Below, piece by piece: positions 45,933 through 56,490 of a stretch of 64,000 nt of DNA. Position numbers and translations under genes: made by a program. This stretch comes from Leifsonia sp. 1010. GTDB taxonomy: Bacteria > Actinomycetota > Actinomycetes > Actinomycetales > Microbacteriaceae. A model generated the notes under the pieces. The model saw only the letters and a program-made list of their open reading frames with translations, was not told where the DNA came from and ran no database searches. The stretch covers positions 248,001-312,000 of the forward strand of contig NZ_JAVDSL010000004.1 of assembly GCF_031455295.1 (NCBI RefSeq), in the 5' to 3' direction. Every line of letters begins with the position of its first letter. Position 1 is the stretch's first letter.

Positions 45933-47360
45933 ATGTCTGCGACCGAACTCCCCGATCCCGACGCTGCGCCGCGCGAGTGGATGGCGTTCGCCGAGAGCGC
46001 CCGAAGCGACAGCCGGTATCGTCCGAACCCCTTCGGCAACCTGTACCGCGACGCCTTCCACGCGTCCGGCTACATACGCGAGCCGGCCGTCGACGAGCTG
46101 TCGTCGCTGAACGAGAGGGCGGTCGTGCCCGTGCTGGCGATCCGCGCATCCGACTGGGTCGAGCCTATCCGCGAGCGGGCGCGCCGGGCGCTCATGGACC
46201 GCTTCGAAACGGATCCCGGCGCGATCGTGCTGGCGGGACCGCTCGGGTTGGCACTGGCGACACGAGAGGCGGGCTCCTGGCTCGCCGGAGAGATCCGCGG
46301 CCGCCTGGAGACCCTCGATGCCGACGGGATACGTCAGTGCCTGCAGAGCCGGGACCACGTCTTCCGGCGTGCCGTCGTCAGAGTCGCGATCCGTCGCGCC
46401 GTGCTGACGTCGGAGGATCTTCGCGCCGTCGCGGAAGGCGACTCCGACCCCGATGTCCGTGCTGTCAGCGCCGAGGCAGTGCTTCGCGCGACACCGGCCG
46501 AAGAGGTGTACGGCCTGCTGCAGAGCCGCTCGGCGGAGCTGCGCGCTCTCGCGATCACCGCTCTGGCGACGAGCGGCGACCGCGGGCCGGCGCGAGCGGC
46601 CCTGAGCGATCGCGCCCACCGGGTACGCAGCGCCGCGCAGGTCGCTGTGCGCGCGGCAGGCGAGTCCCCCGCCGACGTCTACCGGGCAGAGCTGTCCGCC
46701 GGCAGCTTCAGGCGCGAAGCGCTTGCAGGTCTTCGCGAGACAGGCTCACCTGACGATGCGAAACTGCTCGTGCCGTTCCTCCGCGACCCGGATCCTGCGA
46801 TCCGGGCCGAGGCCGCGCACGCGCTGCGAACCCTCGGCGGCGCCGACCAGTCGGTGCTCGTGGCCTCCCTGCACGACACATCCCCCGGGGTGGTCCGGGA
46901 GGTGACGAAGGCGCTGCGTCGCTCGGCGGGGACGGTGGACATCGACCTCCTCCGATCCTTGCTGCATCGCGGAGAGAGTCCTCATGTCCGGCTCGCCGGG
47001 TTCCGCCTGCTGACCGCGCGAGACGCGCGGACGCGTATCCTCACCGATCTCACGCTGGCAGAGGACGATCAGCTGGGCGAACGGGCGCGACTGGATCTGA
47101 AGGTCTTCGTCGACCTGATTCTCCCGAATGCCTACCTGACGCCGAACGCCGACGACGAGATTGCGCGGCTCCTCGAGCCGGGAACGCACGGGCTTCGCAC
47201 CGCACAAGAACTCGCGCTCCGTTCAGCGCTCGGTCTGCCCCCACTGCCGGACGCCGCTCCCACGCAGGGGCCGCTACCGGCCGCCGCCCGCGAGCCGCTG
47301 CCGGCCGCCGCCCCAGCGCGGAAGCGACGCTTCTCGTTCTTCCGCCGCTCCCGCGTCTGA
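45933..47360 (+). CDS. HEAT-repeat protein
   Basis: 475-residue soluble protein built of repeated helical pairs of HEAT/PBS-lyase type, for example SDPDVRAVSAEAVLRA, DPDPAIRAEAAHALRTLG and SPGVVREVTKALRRSAG. The region about residues 60-400 is covered by repeats. The C-terminus is Pro/Ala-rich and ends in Arg/Phe-rich RRFSFFRRSRV-like sequence. It is presumably a scaffold; the partner is unknown. The start at 45933 is supported only by fit; no ribosome site is evident and a TACTGG box lies six bases upstream. Confidence 0.75.
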   Translation: MSATELPDPDAAPREWMAFAESARSDSRYRPNPFGNLYRDAFHASGYIREPAVDELSSLNERAVVPVLAIRASDWVEPIRERARRALMDRFETDPGAIVLAGPLGLALATREAGSWLAGEIRGRLETLDADGIRQCLQSRDHVFRRAVVRVAIRRAVLTSEDLRAVAEGDSDPDVRAVSAEAVLRATPAEEVYGLLQSRSAELRALAITALATSGDRGPARAALSDRAHRVRSAAQVAVRAAGESPADVYRAELSAGSFRREALAGLRETGSPDDAKLLVPFLRDPDPAIRAEAAHALRTLGGADQSVLVASLHDTSPGVVREVTKALRRSAGTVDIDLLRSLLHRGESPHVRLAGFRLLTARDARTRILTDLTLAEDDQLGERARLDLKVFVDLILPNAYLTPNADDEIARLLEPGTHGLRTAQELALRSALGLPPLPDAAPTQGPLPAAAREPLPAAAPARKRRFSFFRRSRV

Positions 47361-47375
47361 GGCTCCGTACGCCGG

Positions 47376-49259
47376 CTACCCGTCCGTCCTCGGCGCGTCC
47401 TCCGCACCGGCGCCCTCGACGTCCTTCGGCGCCTGGTCGGCGCTCGTCGGCGTGCCGGCCTTCGACGCGGCCTTCGCGGCTTCGGCGTCGGCCTCCACGA
47501 TGTCGGGCGCTTCGAGTCGGATGCGGTCTGCGGACTCGTCGTCGGGCTGCAGCTGGCTGGCCCGCTCCGCCTCGACCCGCCGCAGGTAGGTGCGCACCTC
47601 GCGCTCCTCCCGCTCCGAATCCCAGCCGAGCACCCGGGCCATCAGCGACGCCGCGACCGGGGCGGCGGAGACCCCGCGGTCCCAGGCCTCGATCGAGATG
47701 CGGGTGCGACGGGCGAGCACATCCTCCAGGTGGAGGGCGCCCTCGTGCGTCGCCGCGAAGACGACCTCGGCGCCGACGTAGTCGTCCGCTCCAGGCAGGG
47801 GGTCGGCCAGCGACGGGTCCTCGCGGATGAGCGCGAGGATGTCCTCCGCGAACGTCCCGTAGCGGTTCAGCAGGTGCTCGACGCGGGCGACGTGGAGGCC
47901 GGACTCCTGGGCGATCCGGTGGCGGCGGTTCCACGCGGCCTGGTAACCCTCCGCTCCGACCAGGGCGATGTCCATCGTCGTGGAGGGCGGAGTCTTGCCG
48001 TCGATCGCGCTGACGGCGGCATCCACCGCATCCTTCGCCATGACCCGGTACGTCGTCCACTTGCCGCCCGCGATGACGACGAGGCCCGGTACCGAGTGGG
48101 CGACCAGGTGCTCACGCGACAGCTTCGACGTCTGCTCGGACTCGCCGGCGAGGAGGGGCCGGAGGCCCGCGTAGACACCCTCGACATCCTCTCGGGTCAA
48201 CGGGATGTTGAGGATCTCGTTCACGTGGGCCAGCAGATAGTCGATGTCGGCCGCGGTCGCCGCGGGATGCGCCTTGTCGAGGTGCCAGTCGGTGTCCGTC
48301 GTGCCGATGAGCCAGTGACGGCCCCACGGGATGACGAAGAGCACGCTCTTCTCGGTGCGCAGCAGCAGACCCATCTTCGACTGGAAGCGGTCCCGCGGCA
48401 CCACCAGGTGGATGCCCTTGGACGCGCGCACCTTGAACTGGCCGCGCTCCCCCACCATCGACTGCGTGTCGTCCGTCCACACGCCGGTCGCGTTGACGAC
48501 CTGCTTGGCGCGGATGTCGAACCGCTCGTCGGTCTCGAGGTCGTGGGCGCGCACGCCGACCACCCGCTCGCCGACCTTGATGAAGCCCTCCACCCGCACG
48601 CGGGAGGCGACGTGGGCGCCGTAGTGCGCGGCCGTGCGCACCAGGTTGGCGACGTAGCGGGCGTCGTCGACCTGCGCGTCGTAGTACGTGATGCCGCCGA
48701 TCAGGGCGTCCTTGTTCATCGACGGGATGGCGTTCAGCACCTGCCGCTTGCTGAGGTGCCGGTGGTGCGGGACCCCGGGAGGTCGGCCGCCGCTGTACGA
48801 GAAGATGTCGTACAGCATCATGCCGGCGCCGATGTAGAACCGCTCCCACACCCGCTTGTGCAGCGGGTACAGGAAGCGCACGGGCTTCACGAGGTGCGGA
48901 GCGATGCGCTGCAGCAGCAGCCCGCGCTCGATGAGCGCCTCACGGACCAGCCGGAAGTCGAGCTGTTCGAGGTACCGGATGCCGCCGTGGACCAGCTTGG
49001 AGGAGCGGCTGGAGGTGCCGGAGGCGAAGTCGCGCGCCTCCACCAGACCGGTGGTCAGACCGCGGGTCGCCGCATCCACCGCCGATCCGGCGCCGACGAT
49101 GCCGCCGCCGACGACGAGGATGTCGAGCTCCGTGTCTTTGAGCGCCGCGATCGCCGCGGCGCGCTCCGCCGGACCGAGCCGTGACGGGTATGTCACGGCC
49201 GGGTTCGACGCGGGCGTCGCGTGCCTGTCGCCGCCTGGGGCAGATTGGGACTTCACCAT
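47376..49259 (-). CDS. glpD: Aerobic glycerol-3-phosphate dehydrogenase
   Basis: FAD-dependent, membrane-associated oxidation of glycerol-3-P to dihydroxyacetone-P. 627 residues with the FAD motif VVGGGIVGAGSAVDAATRG at about 48-66, SSRSSKLVHGGIRYLEQ, and the C-terminal DAO domain. The last 60 residues are Ala/Asp/Glu-rich and poorly conserved in type. The ATG follows GGAGAG. No glpK or glpF is nearby. It ends 15 bases from the convergent HEAT-repeat gene. Confidence 0.95.
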   Translation of the reverse strand: MVKSQSAPGGDRHATPASNPAVTYPSRLGPAERAAAIAALKDTELDILVVGGGIVGAGSAVDAATRGLTTGLVEARDFASGTSSRSSKLVHGGIRYLEQLDFRLVREALIERGLLLQRIAPHLVKPVRFLYPLHKRVWERFYIGAGMMLYDIFSYSGGRPPGVPHHRHLSKRQVLNAIPSMNKDALIGGITYYDAQVDDARYVANLVRTAAHYGAHVASRVRVEGFIKVGERVVGVRAHDLETDERFDIRAKQVVNATGVWTDDTQSMVGERGQFKVRASKGIHLVVPRDRFQSKMGLLLRTEKSVLFVIPWGRHWLIGTTDTDWHLDKAHPAATAADIDYLLAHVNEILNIPLTREDVEGVYAGLRPLLAGESEQTSKLSREHLVAHSVPGLVVIAGGKWTTYRVMAKDAVDAAVSAIDGKTPPSTTMDIALVGAEGYQAAWNRRHRIAQESGLHVARVEHLLNRYGTFAEDILALIREDPSLADPLPGADDYVGAEVVFAATHEGALHLEDVLARRTRISIEAWDRGVSAAPVAASLMARVLGWDSEREEREVRTYLRRVEAERASQLQPDDESADRIRLEAPDIVEADAEAAKAASKAGTPTSADQAPKDVEGAGAEDAPRTDG

Positions 49260-49298
49260 CGTTCTCTCCCTCCCCGGCCGCCTTCGGCCGGCGCTGCT

Positions 49299-50423
49299 CT
49301 ACTGCGTACGGTACGGCGCGACGACGACCTCGACGCGCTGGAACTCCTTCAAGTCCGAGTATCCCGTCGTGGCCATGCTTCGGCGCAAGGCTCCCACGAG
49401 ATTCGCAGAGCCCTCGGCCACCGGTGCCGGCCCGTAGAGGACCTCCTCGAGCGGCGCCACCTGTCCGACGGCGACGCGGTTGCCGCGCGGCAGCTGCGAG
49501 TGGTGCGCCTCGGCGCCCCAGTGCCATCCACCGCCCGGCGCATCGGTGGCGCGGGCGAGGGTGGTGCCGAGCATGACGGCGTCGGCGCCGCAGGCGATCG
49601 CCTTGACGATGTCGCCCGAGCTGCCGAGGCCGCCGTCGGCGATGACGTGCACGTAGCGGCCGCCCGACTCGTCCATGTAGTCGCGGCGGGCGCCGGCGAC
49701 GTCGGCCACGGCGGTCGCCATGGGCGCGTGGATGCCGAGAGTGGATCGCGTGGTCGATGCGGCACCGCCGCCGAAGCCGACGAGCACTCCGGCCGCGCCG
49801 GTGCGCATCAGGTGCAGCGCCGCGGTGTAGGTGGCGGCCCCGCCGACGATGACCGGCACATCCAGTTCGTAGATGAACTTCTTGAGGTTGAGCGGCTCGA
49901 CGTTCTTCGACACGTGCTCGGCCGAGACCGTGGTCCCGCGGATCACGAACAGGTCGACGCCCGCGTCGACGACCGTCTCGTACAACTCCTGCGTGCGCTG
50001 CGGCGAGAGGGCGCCGGCGACGGTGACGCCACCCTCGCGGATCTCGGCGAGGCGACGCGTGACGAGCTCGGGCTTGATCGGCTCGGAGTAGATCTCCTGC
50101 ATCCGGCTCGTCGCGCGCTCGGCAGGCAGCTCGCGGATCTCGGCGAGCAGCGGCTCGGGGTCTTCGTAGCGGGTCCAGAGGCCCTCGAGGTCGAGCACGC
50201 CGAGACCGCCGAGCTGGCCCATCATGATGGCCGTGGTCGGCGAGACCACGGAGTCCATCGGGGCCGCGATGAAGGGGATGGAGAACTGATAGGCGTCGAT
50301 CGTCCACGAGACCGAGACGTCCTCCGGGTCGCGGGTGCGCCGGCTGGGAACCACGGCGACGTCGTCGAAGGCGTACACACGGCGGGCGCGCTTGGCGCGG
50401 CCGATCTCGATCTCCATACTCAC
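49299..50423 (-). CDS. GuaB3 family IMP dehydrogenase-related protein
   Basis: 374-residue TIM barrel beginning EIEIGRAKRARRVYAFDD and PSRRTRDPEDVSV, diagnostic of actinobacterial GuaB3. It has no CBS domains, and the loop that holds the catalytic Cys in IMPDH (GSICTT) reads GFGGGAASTTRST, so the Cys is absent and its activity is uncertain. TAGACT lies seven bases before the GTG at 50423, which decides this start over the ATG two codons later. The true guaB lies three genes away. Confidence 0.92.
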   Translation of the reverse strand: MSMEIEIGRAKRARRVYAFDDVAVVPSRRTRDPEDVSVSWTIDAYQFSIPFIAAPMDSVVSPTTAIMMGQLGGLGVLDLEGLWTRYEDPEPLLAEIRELPAERATSRMQEIYSEPIKPELVTRRLAEIREGGVTVAGALSPQRTQELYETVVDAGVDLFVIRGTTVSAEHVSKNVEPLNLKKFIYELDVPVIVGGAATYTAALHLMRTGAAGVLVGFGGGAASTTRSTLGIHAPMATAVADVAGARRDYMDESGGRYVHVIADGGLGSSGDIVKAIACGADAVMLGTTLARATDAPGGGWHWGAEAHHSQLPRGNRVAVGQVAPLEEVLYGPAPVAEGSANLVGALRRSMATTGYSDLKEFQRVEVVVAPYRTQ

Positions 50424-50430
50424 GCGCTTC

Positions 50431-50436
50431 AGTCTA
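50431..50436 (-). promoter_or_regulatory. -10 element of leaderless guaB3
   Basis: TAGACT, seven bases before the GTG at 50423; no convincing ribosome site. Confidence 0.5.
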
Positions 50437-50482
50437 GGCCGCGCGCCTGTTCGGCGTCGGGGGCCTGTGGAAAGGTGGTCTC

Positions 50483-51643
50483 GTGACCGTCGAAGCCGAA
50501 CCCCTCAACCGTCTCCGCCAGCGCACCAGCGAGAAGTGGCGCGCGTACCCCGACGACGTCCTCCCGCTGTTCGTCGCCGAGATGGACTATCCGCTCGCCC
50601 CGCCGATCGCCCAGGCCCTGCATGCGGCCGTCGACCGCAGCGACACCGGCTATATCGGGCCGGACGACCGCACGCAGCGAGCGTTCGCCGACTTCGCACG
50701 CGACCGCTGGGGCTGGGAGGTCGACCCCGCGCAGACCCGGACCACCACCGACGTGAGCGTGGTCATCGTAGAGGCGCTGCGGATCCTGATCGAACCGGGC
50801 GACCGCGTGGTCATCACCCCGCCGGTGTATCCACCGTTCTTCGAGCTGATCCCCGAGGCCGGGGGTGTCGTCGAGGAGGTGCCGCTGCTCGAGGGCGGGA
50901 CCGACGGCCGTGGCTGGGCGCTCGATCTCGCCGGTCTGGAGCGGGCGTTCGCGGGAGGGGCGAAAGCGTTCCTGCTGTGCAACCCGCACAATCCGCTCGG
51001 CCTCGTCCACCCGCGCGCCGAGTTGGAGGCGGTCGCCGCGCTGGCGGCGCGCCACGGCGTGTCCGTCGTCAGCGACGAGGTGCACGCTCCGCTCACGCAC
51101 TCCGATGCGACCTTCACGCCGTTCCTCTCCGTGTCGGACGAGGCACGGCGGATCGGCGTGGCCGCACATGCCGCCAGTAAGGCGTGGAACCTGGCCGGGC
51201 TCAAGTGCGCGCTGTTCGTGACGGCGTCGCCGGAGCAGGCCGAGCGCGTCCACGCCCTGCCCATCGAGGTGGAGGTGCGCACCAGCCACTTCGGCCGGAT
51301 CGCCACCGAGGCGGCCTACCGGGATGGGGGCCCCTGGCTCGACGACGTGCTGCGGGCCATCGAGACCAACCGCGAGCTGCTGTCCGTCCTGCTGACCGAC
51401 CGCCTGCCGCGCGCCCGCTACCGCGAGCCGCTCGCCAGCTACCTCGCCTGGATCGACCTGCGCGCGCTCGACTGGGGTGACGACCCGGCCGCGCGCATCC
51501 TCGAGGAGGCCCGCGTCGCCGTCAACCCGGGCATCGAGTTCGGTGCGCCCGGCGCCGGTTTCATCCGCCTCAACCTGGCGTGCTCCCCGGAGGTCCTCAC
51601 CGAGGCCATCGACCGGATCGCGGAACTCAGCGCGCGCGGCTGA
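50483..51643 (+). CDS. MalY/PatB-type C-S lyase (cystathionine beta-lyase class)
   Basis: PLP-dependent fold-I enzyme of 386 residues that cleaves C-S bonds of cystathionine or cysteine conjugates. The family N-terminus is recognisable (KWRAYPDDVLPLFVAEMDYP), then the CNPHNPLG motif, the SDEVHAPL aspartate, and the PLP lysine in HAASKAWNLAGLK. The ribosome site is a GGTGG-like stretch. The last 17 bases overlap the 3' end of the convergent ABC-F gene. Confidence 0.92.
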   Translation: MTVEAEPLNRLRQRTSEKWRAYPDDVLPLFVAEMDYPLAPPIAQALHAAVDRSDTGYIGPDDRTQRAFADFARDRWGWEVDPAQTRTTTDVSVVIVEALRILIEPGDRVVITPPVYPPFFELIPEAGGVVEEVPLLEGGTDGRGWALDLAGLERAFAGGAKAFLLCNPHNPLGLVHPRAELEAVAALAARHGVSVVSDEVHAPLTHSDATFTPFLSVSDEARRIGVAAHAASKAWNLAGLKCALFVTASPEQAERVHALPIEVEVRTSHFGRIATEAAYRDGGPWLDDVLRAIETNRELLSVLLTDRLPRARYREPLASYLAWIDLRALDWGDDPAARILEEARVAVNPGIEFGAPGAGFIRLNLACSPEVLTEAIDRIAELSARG

Positions 51644-53315
51644 CCCGGCGCTCGTCCCACACCGGCTCGTCGGTCTCGTACACCGCGCCGTCCGAACCGA
51701 ACACCAGGAACCGGTCGAACCCGCGAGCGAACCACCGGTCGTGCGTGACCGCGATCACCGTGCCCTCGAACCCGGCGAGGCCCTCCTCGAGCGCTTCGGC
51801 CGAGACCAGGTCGAGGTTGTCGGTCGGCTCGTCGAGCAGCAGCAGCGTCGCGCCCGAGAGTTCGAGCAGCAGGATCTGCAGCCGCGCCTGCTGGCCGCCC
51901 GAGAGCGACTCGAACGTCTGCTCGGCGGCGCCGGCGAGGCCGTAGCGATCGAGGACCCGGCTGGCGGCCTCCCGAGGCATCCCGTCGCGGCGATCGTCTC
52001 CGCGGTGCAGGATCTCCAGCAGCGTCCGCCCGACCAGCTCGGGATGCTCGTGAGCCTGCGCGAACAGGCCGGGAGCGACGCGGGCACCGAGTTTGGCGTT
52101 GCCGGTGTGCGGGACGGCGGCGCCGGCGTTCTCCGCCGCGGCGAGGTGCCCGGCGGACGGGTCCGGATCCGTTCCTCCGGCCGCGAGCAGCCGGAGGAAG
52201 TGCGATTTCCCGGACCCGTTCGAGCCGAGCACCGCGACGCGCTCACCGAACCAGACCTCGGCGTCGAACGCCCGCATGAGCCCGGTCAGTTCGAGGTCCG
52301 TGCATTCGAGCACGCGGCGGCCGGTGCGGGCGCCGGTCAAGCGCATCCGCACGTTCTGCTCGCGCGGCACGGCCTGCGGCGGACCGACCGTCTCGAAGCG
52401 GGCGAGGCGCGTCTGCGCGGCCTGGTAGGCGCTGGCGAGGTCGCTGTTGTACTTCGCCTTCTCCTTGAAGCGCAGGACGAGCGCCTTGAGCTTCGCGTGC
52501 TCCTCGTCCCACCGTCGGCGCAGCTCTTCGAGCCGCTCCATCCGCTCGCGCCGGGCATCGTGGTAGCCGGAGAAACCGCCGCCGTGCGTCCACGTGGTGT
52601 TTCCGGCGGCGCCGAGCTCCAGCGTGATGATGCGGTCGGCAGCGTTCGCGAGGAGTTCGCGGTCGTGCGAGACGACCAGTACCGTCTTCTGCGTCGCACG
52701 GAGCTGCTCCTCCAGCCAGCGCTTGGCCGGCACGTCGAGGTAGTTGTCCGGCTCGTCCAGCAGCAGCACCTGCTCCGGTCCGCGCAGCAGCGCCTCCAGC
52801 ACCAATCGCTTCTGCTCTCCGCCCGACAGCGTGCGGACGGACCGGTACCGAGCGCGCTCGAAGGCGATGCCGAGCGCAGCGACCGTGCACTGGTCCCAGA
52901 CGACCTCCTGCTCGTATCCGCCGGCGTCGGCGTATTCGGCGAGCGCGTTCGCATACCGCAGCTGCGTGTCGGTCTCGTCGCGCTCGATGATGGCGTTCTC
53001 GGCCGCCTCCAGGGCTTCGGCCGCAGCTTTCACCGCCTTCGGCGCCACTCCCACCAGCAGGTCGTGGACCGTCCGATCGTCGCGGACGTGTCCGACGAAC
53101 TGGTCCATCACCCCGAGGCCGCCCTCGATGACGACGCCTCCCGCATCCGGCCGGAGCTCACCCCGGATGATGCGCAGCAGCGTCGACTTACCCGCGCCGT
53201 TCGCACCGATCAGAGCGCCGACCCGGCCGTCCCCGACCCGGAACGAGACGTCGTCGAGCAGCGGACGGCCGTCGGCGAGCGTGTAGGAGACGCCGGAGAC
53301 GTCGATGTGGCTCAT
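51627..53315 (-). CDS. ABC-F family ATPase
   Basis: 562-residue protein with two ABC ATPase domains and no membrane helices. Walker A sites are IGANGAGKSTLL and LGSNGSGKSHFL; signatures are LSGGEQKRLVLEAL and LSGGQQARLQILLLE; Walker B glutamates are in LLLDEPDN and LLLDEPTD. The linker between domains (about 220-310) is charged and long. ABC-F proteins act on ribosomes in translation or antibiotic protection; which one applies cannot be told. There is no EttA-type arm that I could identify. Confidence 0.88.
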   Translation of the reverse strand: MSHIDVSGVSYTLADGRPLLDDVSFRVGDGRVGALIGANGAGKSTLLRIIRGELRPDAGGVVIEGGLGVMDQFVGHVRDDRTVHDLLVGVAPKAVKAAAEALEAAENAIIERDETDTQLRYANALAEYADAGGYEQEVVWDQCTVAALGIAFERARYRSVRTLSGGEQKRLVLEALLRGPEQVLLLDEPDNYLDVPAKRWLEEQLRATQKTVLVVSHDRELLANAADRIITLELGAAGNTTWTHGGGFSGYHDARRERMERLEELRRRWDEEHAKLKALVLRFKEKAKYNSDLASAYQAAQTRLARFETVGPPQAVPREQNVRMRLTGARTGRRVLECTDLELTGLMRAFDAEVWFGERVAVLGSNGSGKSHFLRLLAAGGTDPDPSAGHLAAAENAGAAVPHTGNAKLGARVAPGLFAQAHEHPELVGRTLLEILHRGDDRRDGMPREAASRVLDRYGLAGAAEQTFESLSGGQQARLQILLLELSGATLLLLDEPTDNLDLVSAEALEEGLAGFEGTVIAVTHDRWFARGFDRFLVFGSDGAVYETDEPVWDERRVSRAR

Positions 53316-53362
53316 GGTGTGATCCTGGTCTGGAGGGCGGGCAAAGCCTTCCAGACTAAACG

Positions 53363-53394
53363 AAACCGCCGCCCGAGGGAACGGGCGGCGGTTT
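53363..53394 (-). terminator. Intrinsic terminator of guaB
   Basis: Perfect 13-bp arms (53363-53375 and 53382-53394), 6-base loop, followed on the minus strand by a T-rich TTTCGTTT tail. It starts 20 bases after the guaB stop. Confidence 0.85.
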
Positions 53395-53414
53395 CTCAGA
53401 CCTGAAGCTGCACG

Positions 53415-54926
<1,512 letters not shown>

Positions 54927-55014
54927 TCAAAGATGCATCCCGTGTGAGGACGCGCGACTGTGGATGCTCAATGGTAACGGCAGAATCTGGACGGATATTC
55001 CGGCCGCTTCGCGG

Positions 55015-55956
55015 TCAGTCCACCGAGGCCAGGTCGAGCTCCGCCGCCCGCTTCCCCTGCCGTGCCGCGACGATCATGTCGATGCTCAGGATGAGCAGCG
55101 CGAGCCAGACGATCGCGAAGCCGACCCAGCGCTCCGGAGGCATCGCCTCGTGCAGCACGGCGACGCCGACGATGAACTGGATGAACGGGGCGAAGTACTG
55201 GATGAAGCCCATGTAGACGAGCGGGAGGCGACGGGATGCCGCGGCGAAGAACAGCAGCGGGACGGCCGTGATGACGCCCGCTCCGACGAGCAGGACCGTG
55301 TGCCATACGCCCGCGGTGCCGATGGTGAGCCCGGCGGTGACACCGACGACGATGAGCTGGATGACGGCCACCGGGGTCAGCCACATCGTCTCGAGGGTGA
55401 GACCGGAGAGCGCATCCACCCGGTTGCCCACCCGCTTCTTGATCAGCCCGTACAGGCCGAACGAGAAGGCGAGGATGAGCGCGATCCACGGCATGGAGCC
55501 GTAGCCGACCGCGAGGACGATGACGGCGACCACGCTCACGCCGACGGCGACCCACTGGGCGACGCGCAGCTTCTCACGCTGGACGACGACGCCGAGGAAC
55601 ACCGTGACGATCGGGTTGATGAAGTAGCCGAGCGCCGCCTCGACGACGTGGCCGTTCACCGTCGCCAGCACGTACGTCTGCCAGTTGACGTAGATGAGGG
55701 CGCCCGCGAGGCCCATCGTGAACAGGACGCGCTTGTCGGTGAGCAGCGCGGCGAACGTGCGCCACGAGCGCGTCACGGTGAGGGCGATCGCGCAGAACCC
55801 GAGCGAGAAGATCACGCGCCAGCCGACGATCTCCCAAGCCGAAGCGGGCGCGAGCGCCAGGAAGTAGATCGGGAGGATGCCCCACAGGACGTACGCGGAG
55901 ACCGCGTAGACGAGTCCGGATGTGCGGTGGGAGCTGAGTTCGTCGGAGGATGCCAC
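55015..55956 (-). CDS. rarD: RarD-type EamA-family transporter
   Basis: 313-residue membrane protein with ten helices and two EamA halves; the segments GLVYAVSAYVLWGILPIYF and RVIFSLGFCAIALTVTRSW are typical of RarD. The exported substrate is unknown (RarD is historically named from chloramphenicol sensitivity). TAGAGT lies seven bases before the GTG at 55956, and the groES terminator lies just upstream, so this start is preferred over longer open frames to 55989. Confidence 0.87.
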   Translation of the reverse strand: MASSDELSSHRTSGLVYAVSAYVLWGILPIYFLALAPASAWEIVGWRVIFSLGFCAIALTVTRSWRTFAALLTDKRVLFTMGLAGALIYVNWQTYVLATVNGHVVEAALGYFINPIVTVFLGVVVQREKLRVAQWVAVGVSVVAVIVLAVGYGSMPWIALILAFSFGLYGLIKKRVGNRVDALSGLTLETMWLTPVAVIQLIVVGVTAGLTIGTAGVWHTVLLVGAGVITAVPLLFFAAASRRLPLVYMGFIQYFAPFIQFIVGVAVLHEAMPPERWVGFAIVWLALLILSIDMIVAARQGKRAAELDLASVD

Positions 55957-55963
55957 TCGTCCG

Positions 55964-55969
55964 ACTCTA
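55964..55969 (-). promoter_or_regulatory. -10 element of leaderless rarD
   Basis: TAGAGT, seven bases before the GTG at 55956. Confidence 0.45.
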
Positions 55970-55988
55970 CCTCCGACCCCGGACACCA

Positions 55989-56023
55989 CGACGGCCCGGA
56001 TGCTCAGAGCATCCGGGCCGTCG
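55989..56023 (-). terminator. Terminator of groES
   Basis: Perfect 16-bp arms (55989-56004 and 56008-56023), 3-base loop CAG, 15 bases after the groES stop. It makes groES monocistronic. Confidence 0.8.
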
Positions 56024-56038
56024 AGAAGAGGGGGTGCG

Positions 56039-56335
56039 TCAGCGGACGACGACCGCGAGCACGTCGCGGGCCGACAGGACGAGGTAGTCCTCGCCGCCGA
56101 ACTTGACCTCGGTGCCGCCGTACTTCGAGTAGATGACCTTGTCGCCGACAGCGACGTCGAGCGGGATGCGGTTGCCGTTGTCGTCGATGCGACCCGGGCC
56201 GACCGCGACGACCTCGCCCTCCTGCGGCTTCTCCTTGGCGGTGTCGGGGATGACCAGACCGGAAGCAGTGGTCTGCTCAGCCTCGACCTGCTTGATGACG
56301 ATGCGATCCTCGAGCGGCTTGATGGAGACCGACAC
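56039..56335 (-). CDS. groES: Co-chaperonin GroES
   Basis: 10-kDa lid of the GroEL chamber, 98 residues, exactly family length. Motifs: [13 protein letters not shown] at the N-terminus, the mobile loop ([20 protein letters not shown]), and the roof region followed by [15 protein letters not shown]. The GTG start has AAAGGGG upstream. A CIRCE operator lies 45 bases upstream. No groEL follows; instead there is a terminator and rarD. Confidence 0.97.
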   Translation of the reverse strand: MSVSIKPLEDRIVIKQVEAEQTTASGLVIPDTAKEKPQEGEVVAVGPGRIDDNGNRIPLDVAVGDKVIYSKYGGTEVKFGGEDYLVLSARDVLAVVVR

Positions 56336-56379
56336 GTTGACCCCTTTCCTGTGAAGAACAGTGTCTCTACTAAGACTGA

Positions 56380-56406
56380 TTAGCAAACTCGCACTGAGAG
56401 TGCTAA
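56380..56406. promoter_or_regulatory. CIRCE operator (HrcA binding site)
   Basis: TTAGCAAAC-N9-GAGTGCTAA. The right half-site is perfect and the left half has two mismatches to the consensus TTAGCACTC-N9-GAGTGCTAA. It overlaps the groES promoter region and implies HrcA-controlled heat induction. Confidence 0.85.
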
Positions 56407-56477
56407 CACGAGTCTAGGGGGTGGGTTAGCAGTCACGCAACGTGAGTGCCAGACCGGGCGGGGCGGCAGGTCCAGGG

Positions 56478-56483
56478 TAGCGT
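56478..56483 (+). promoter_or_regulatory. -10 element of leaderless methyltransferase gene
   Basis: TAGCGT, seven bases before the ATG at 56491; no ribosome site. It favours this ATG over the open frame from 56446. Confidence 0.5.
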
Positions 56484-56490
56484 TGAGCGC

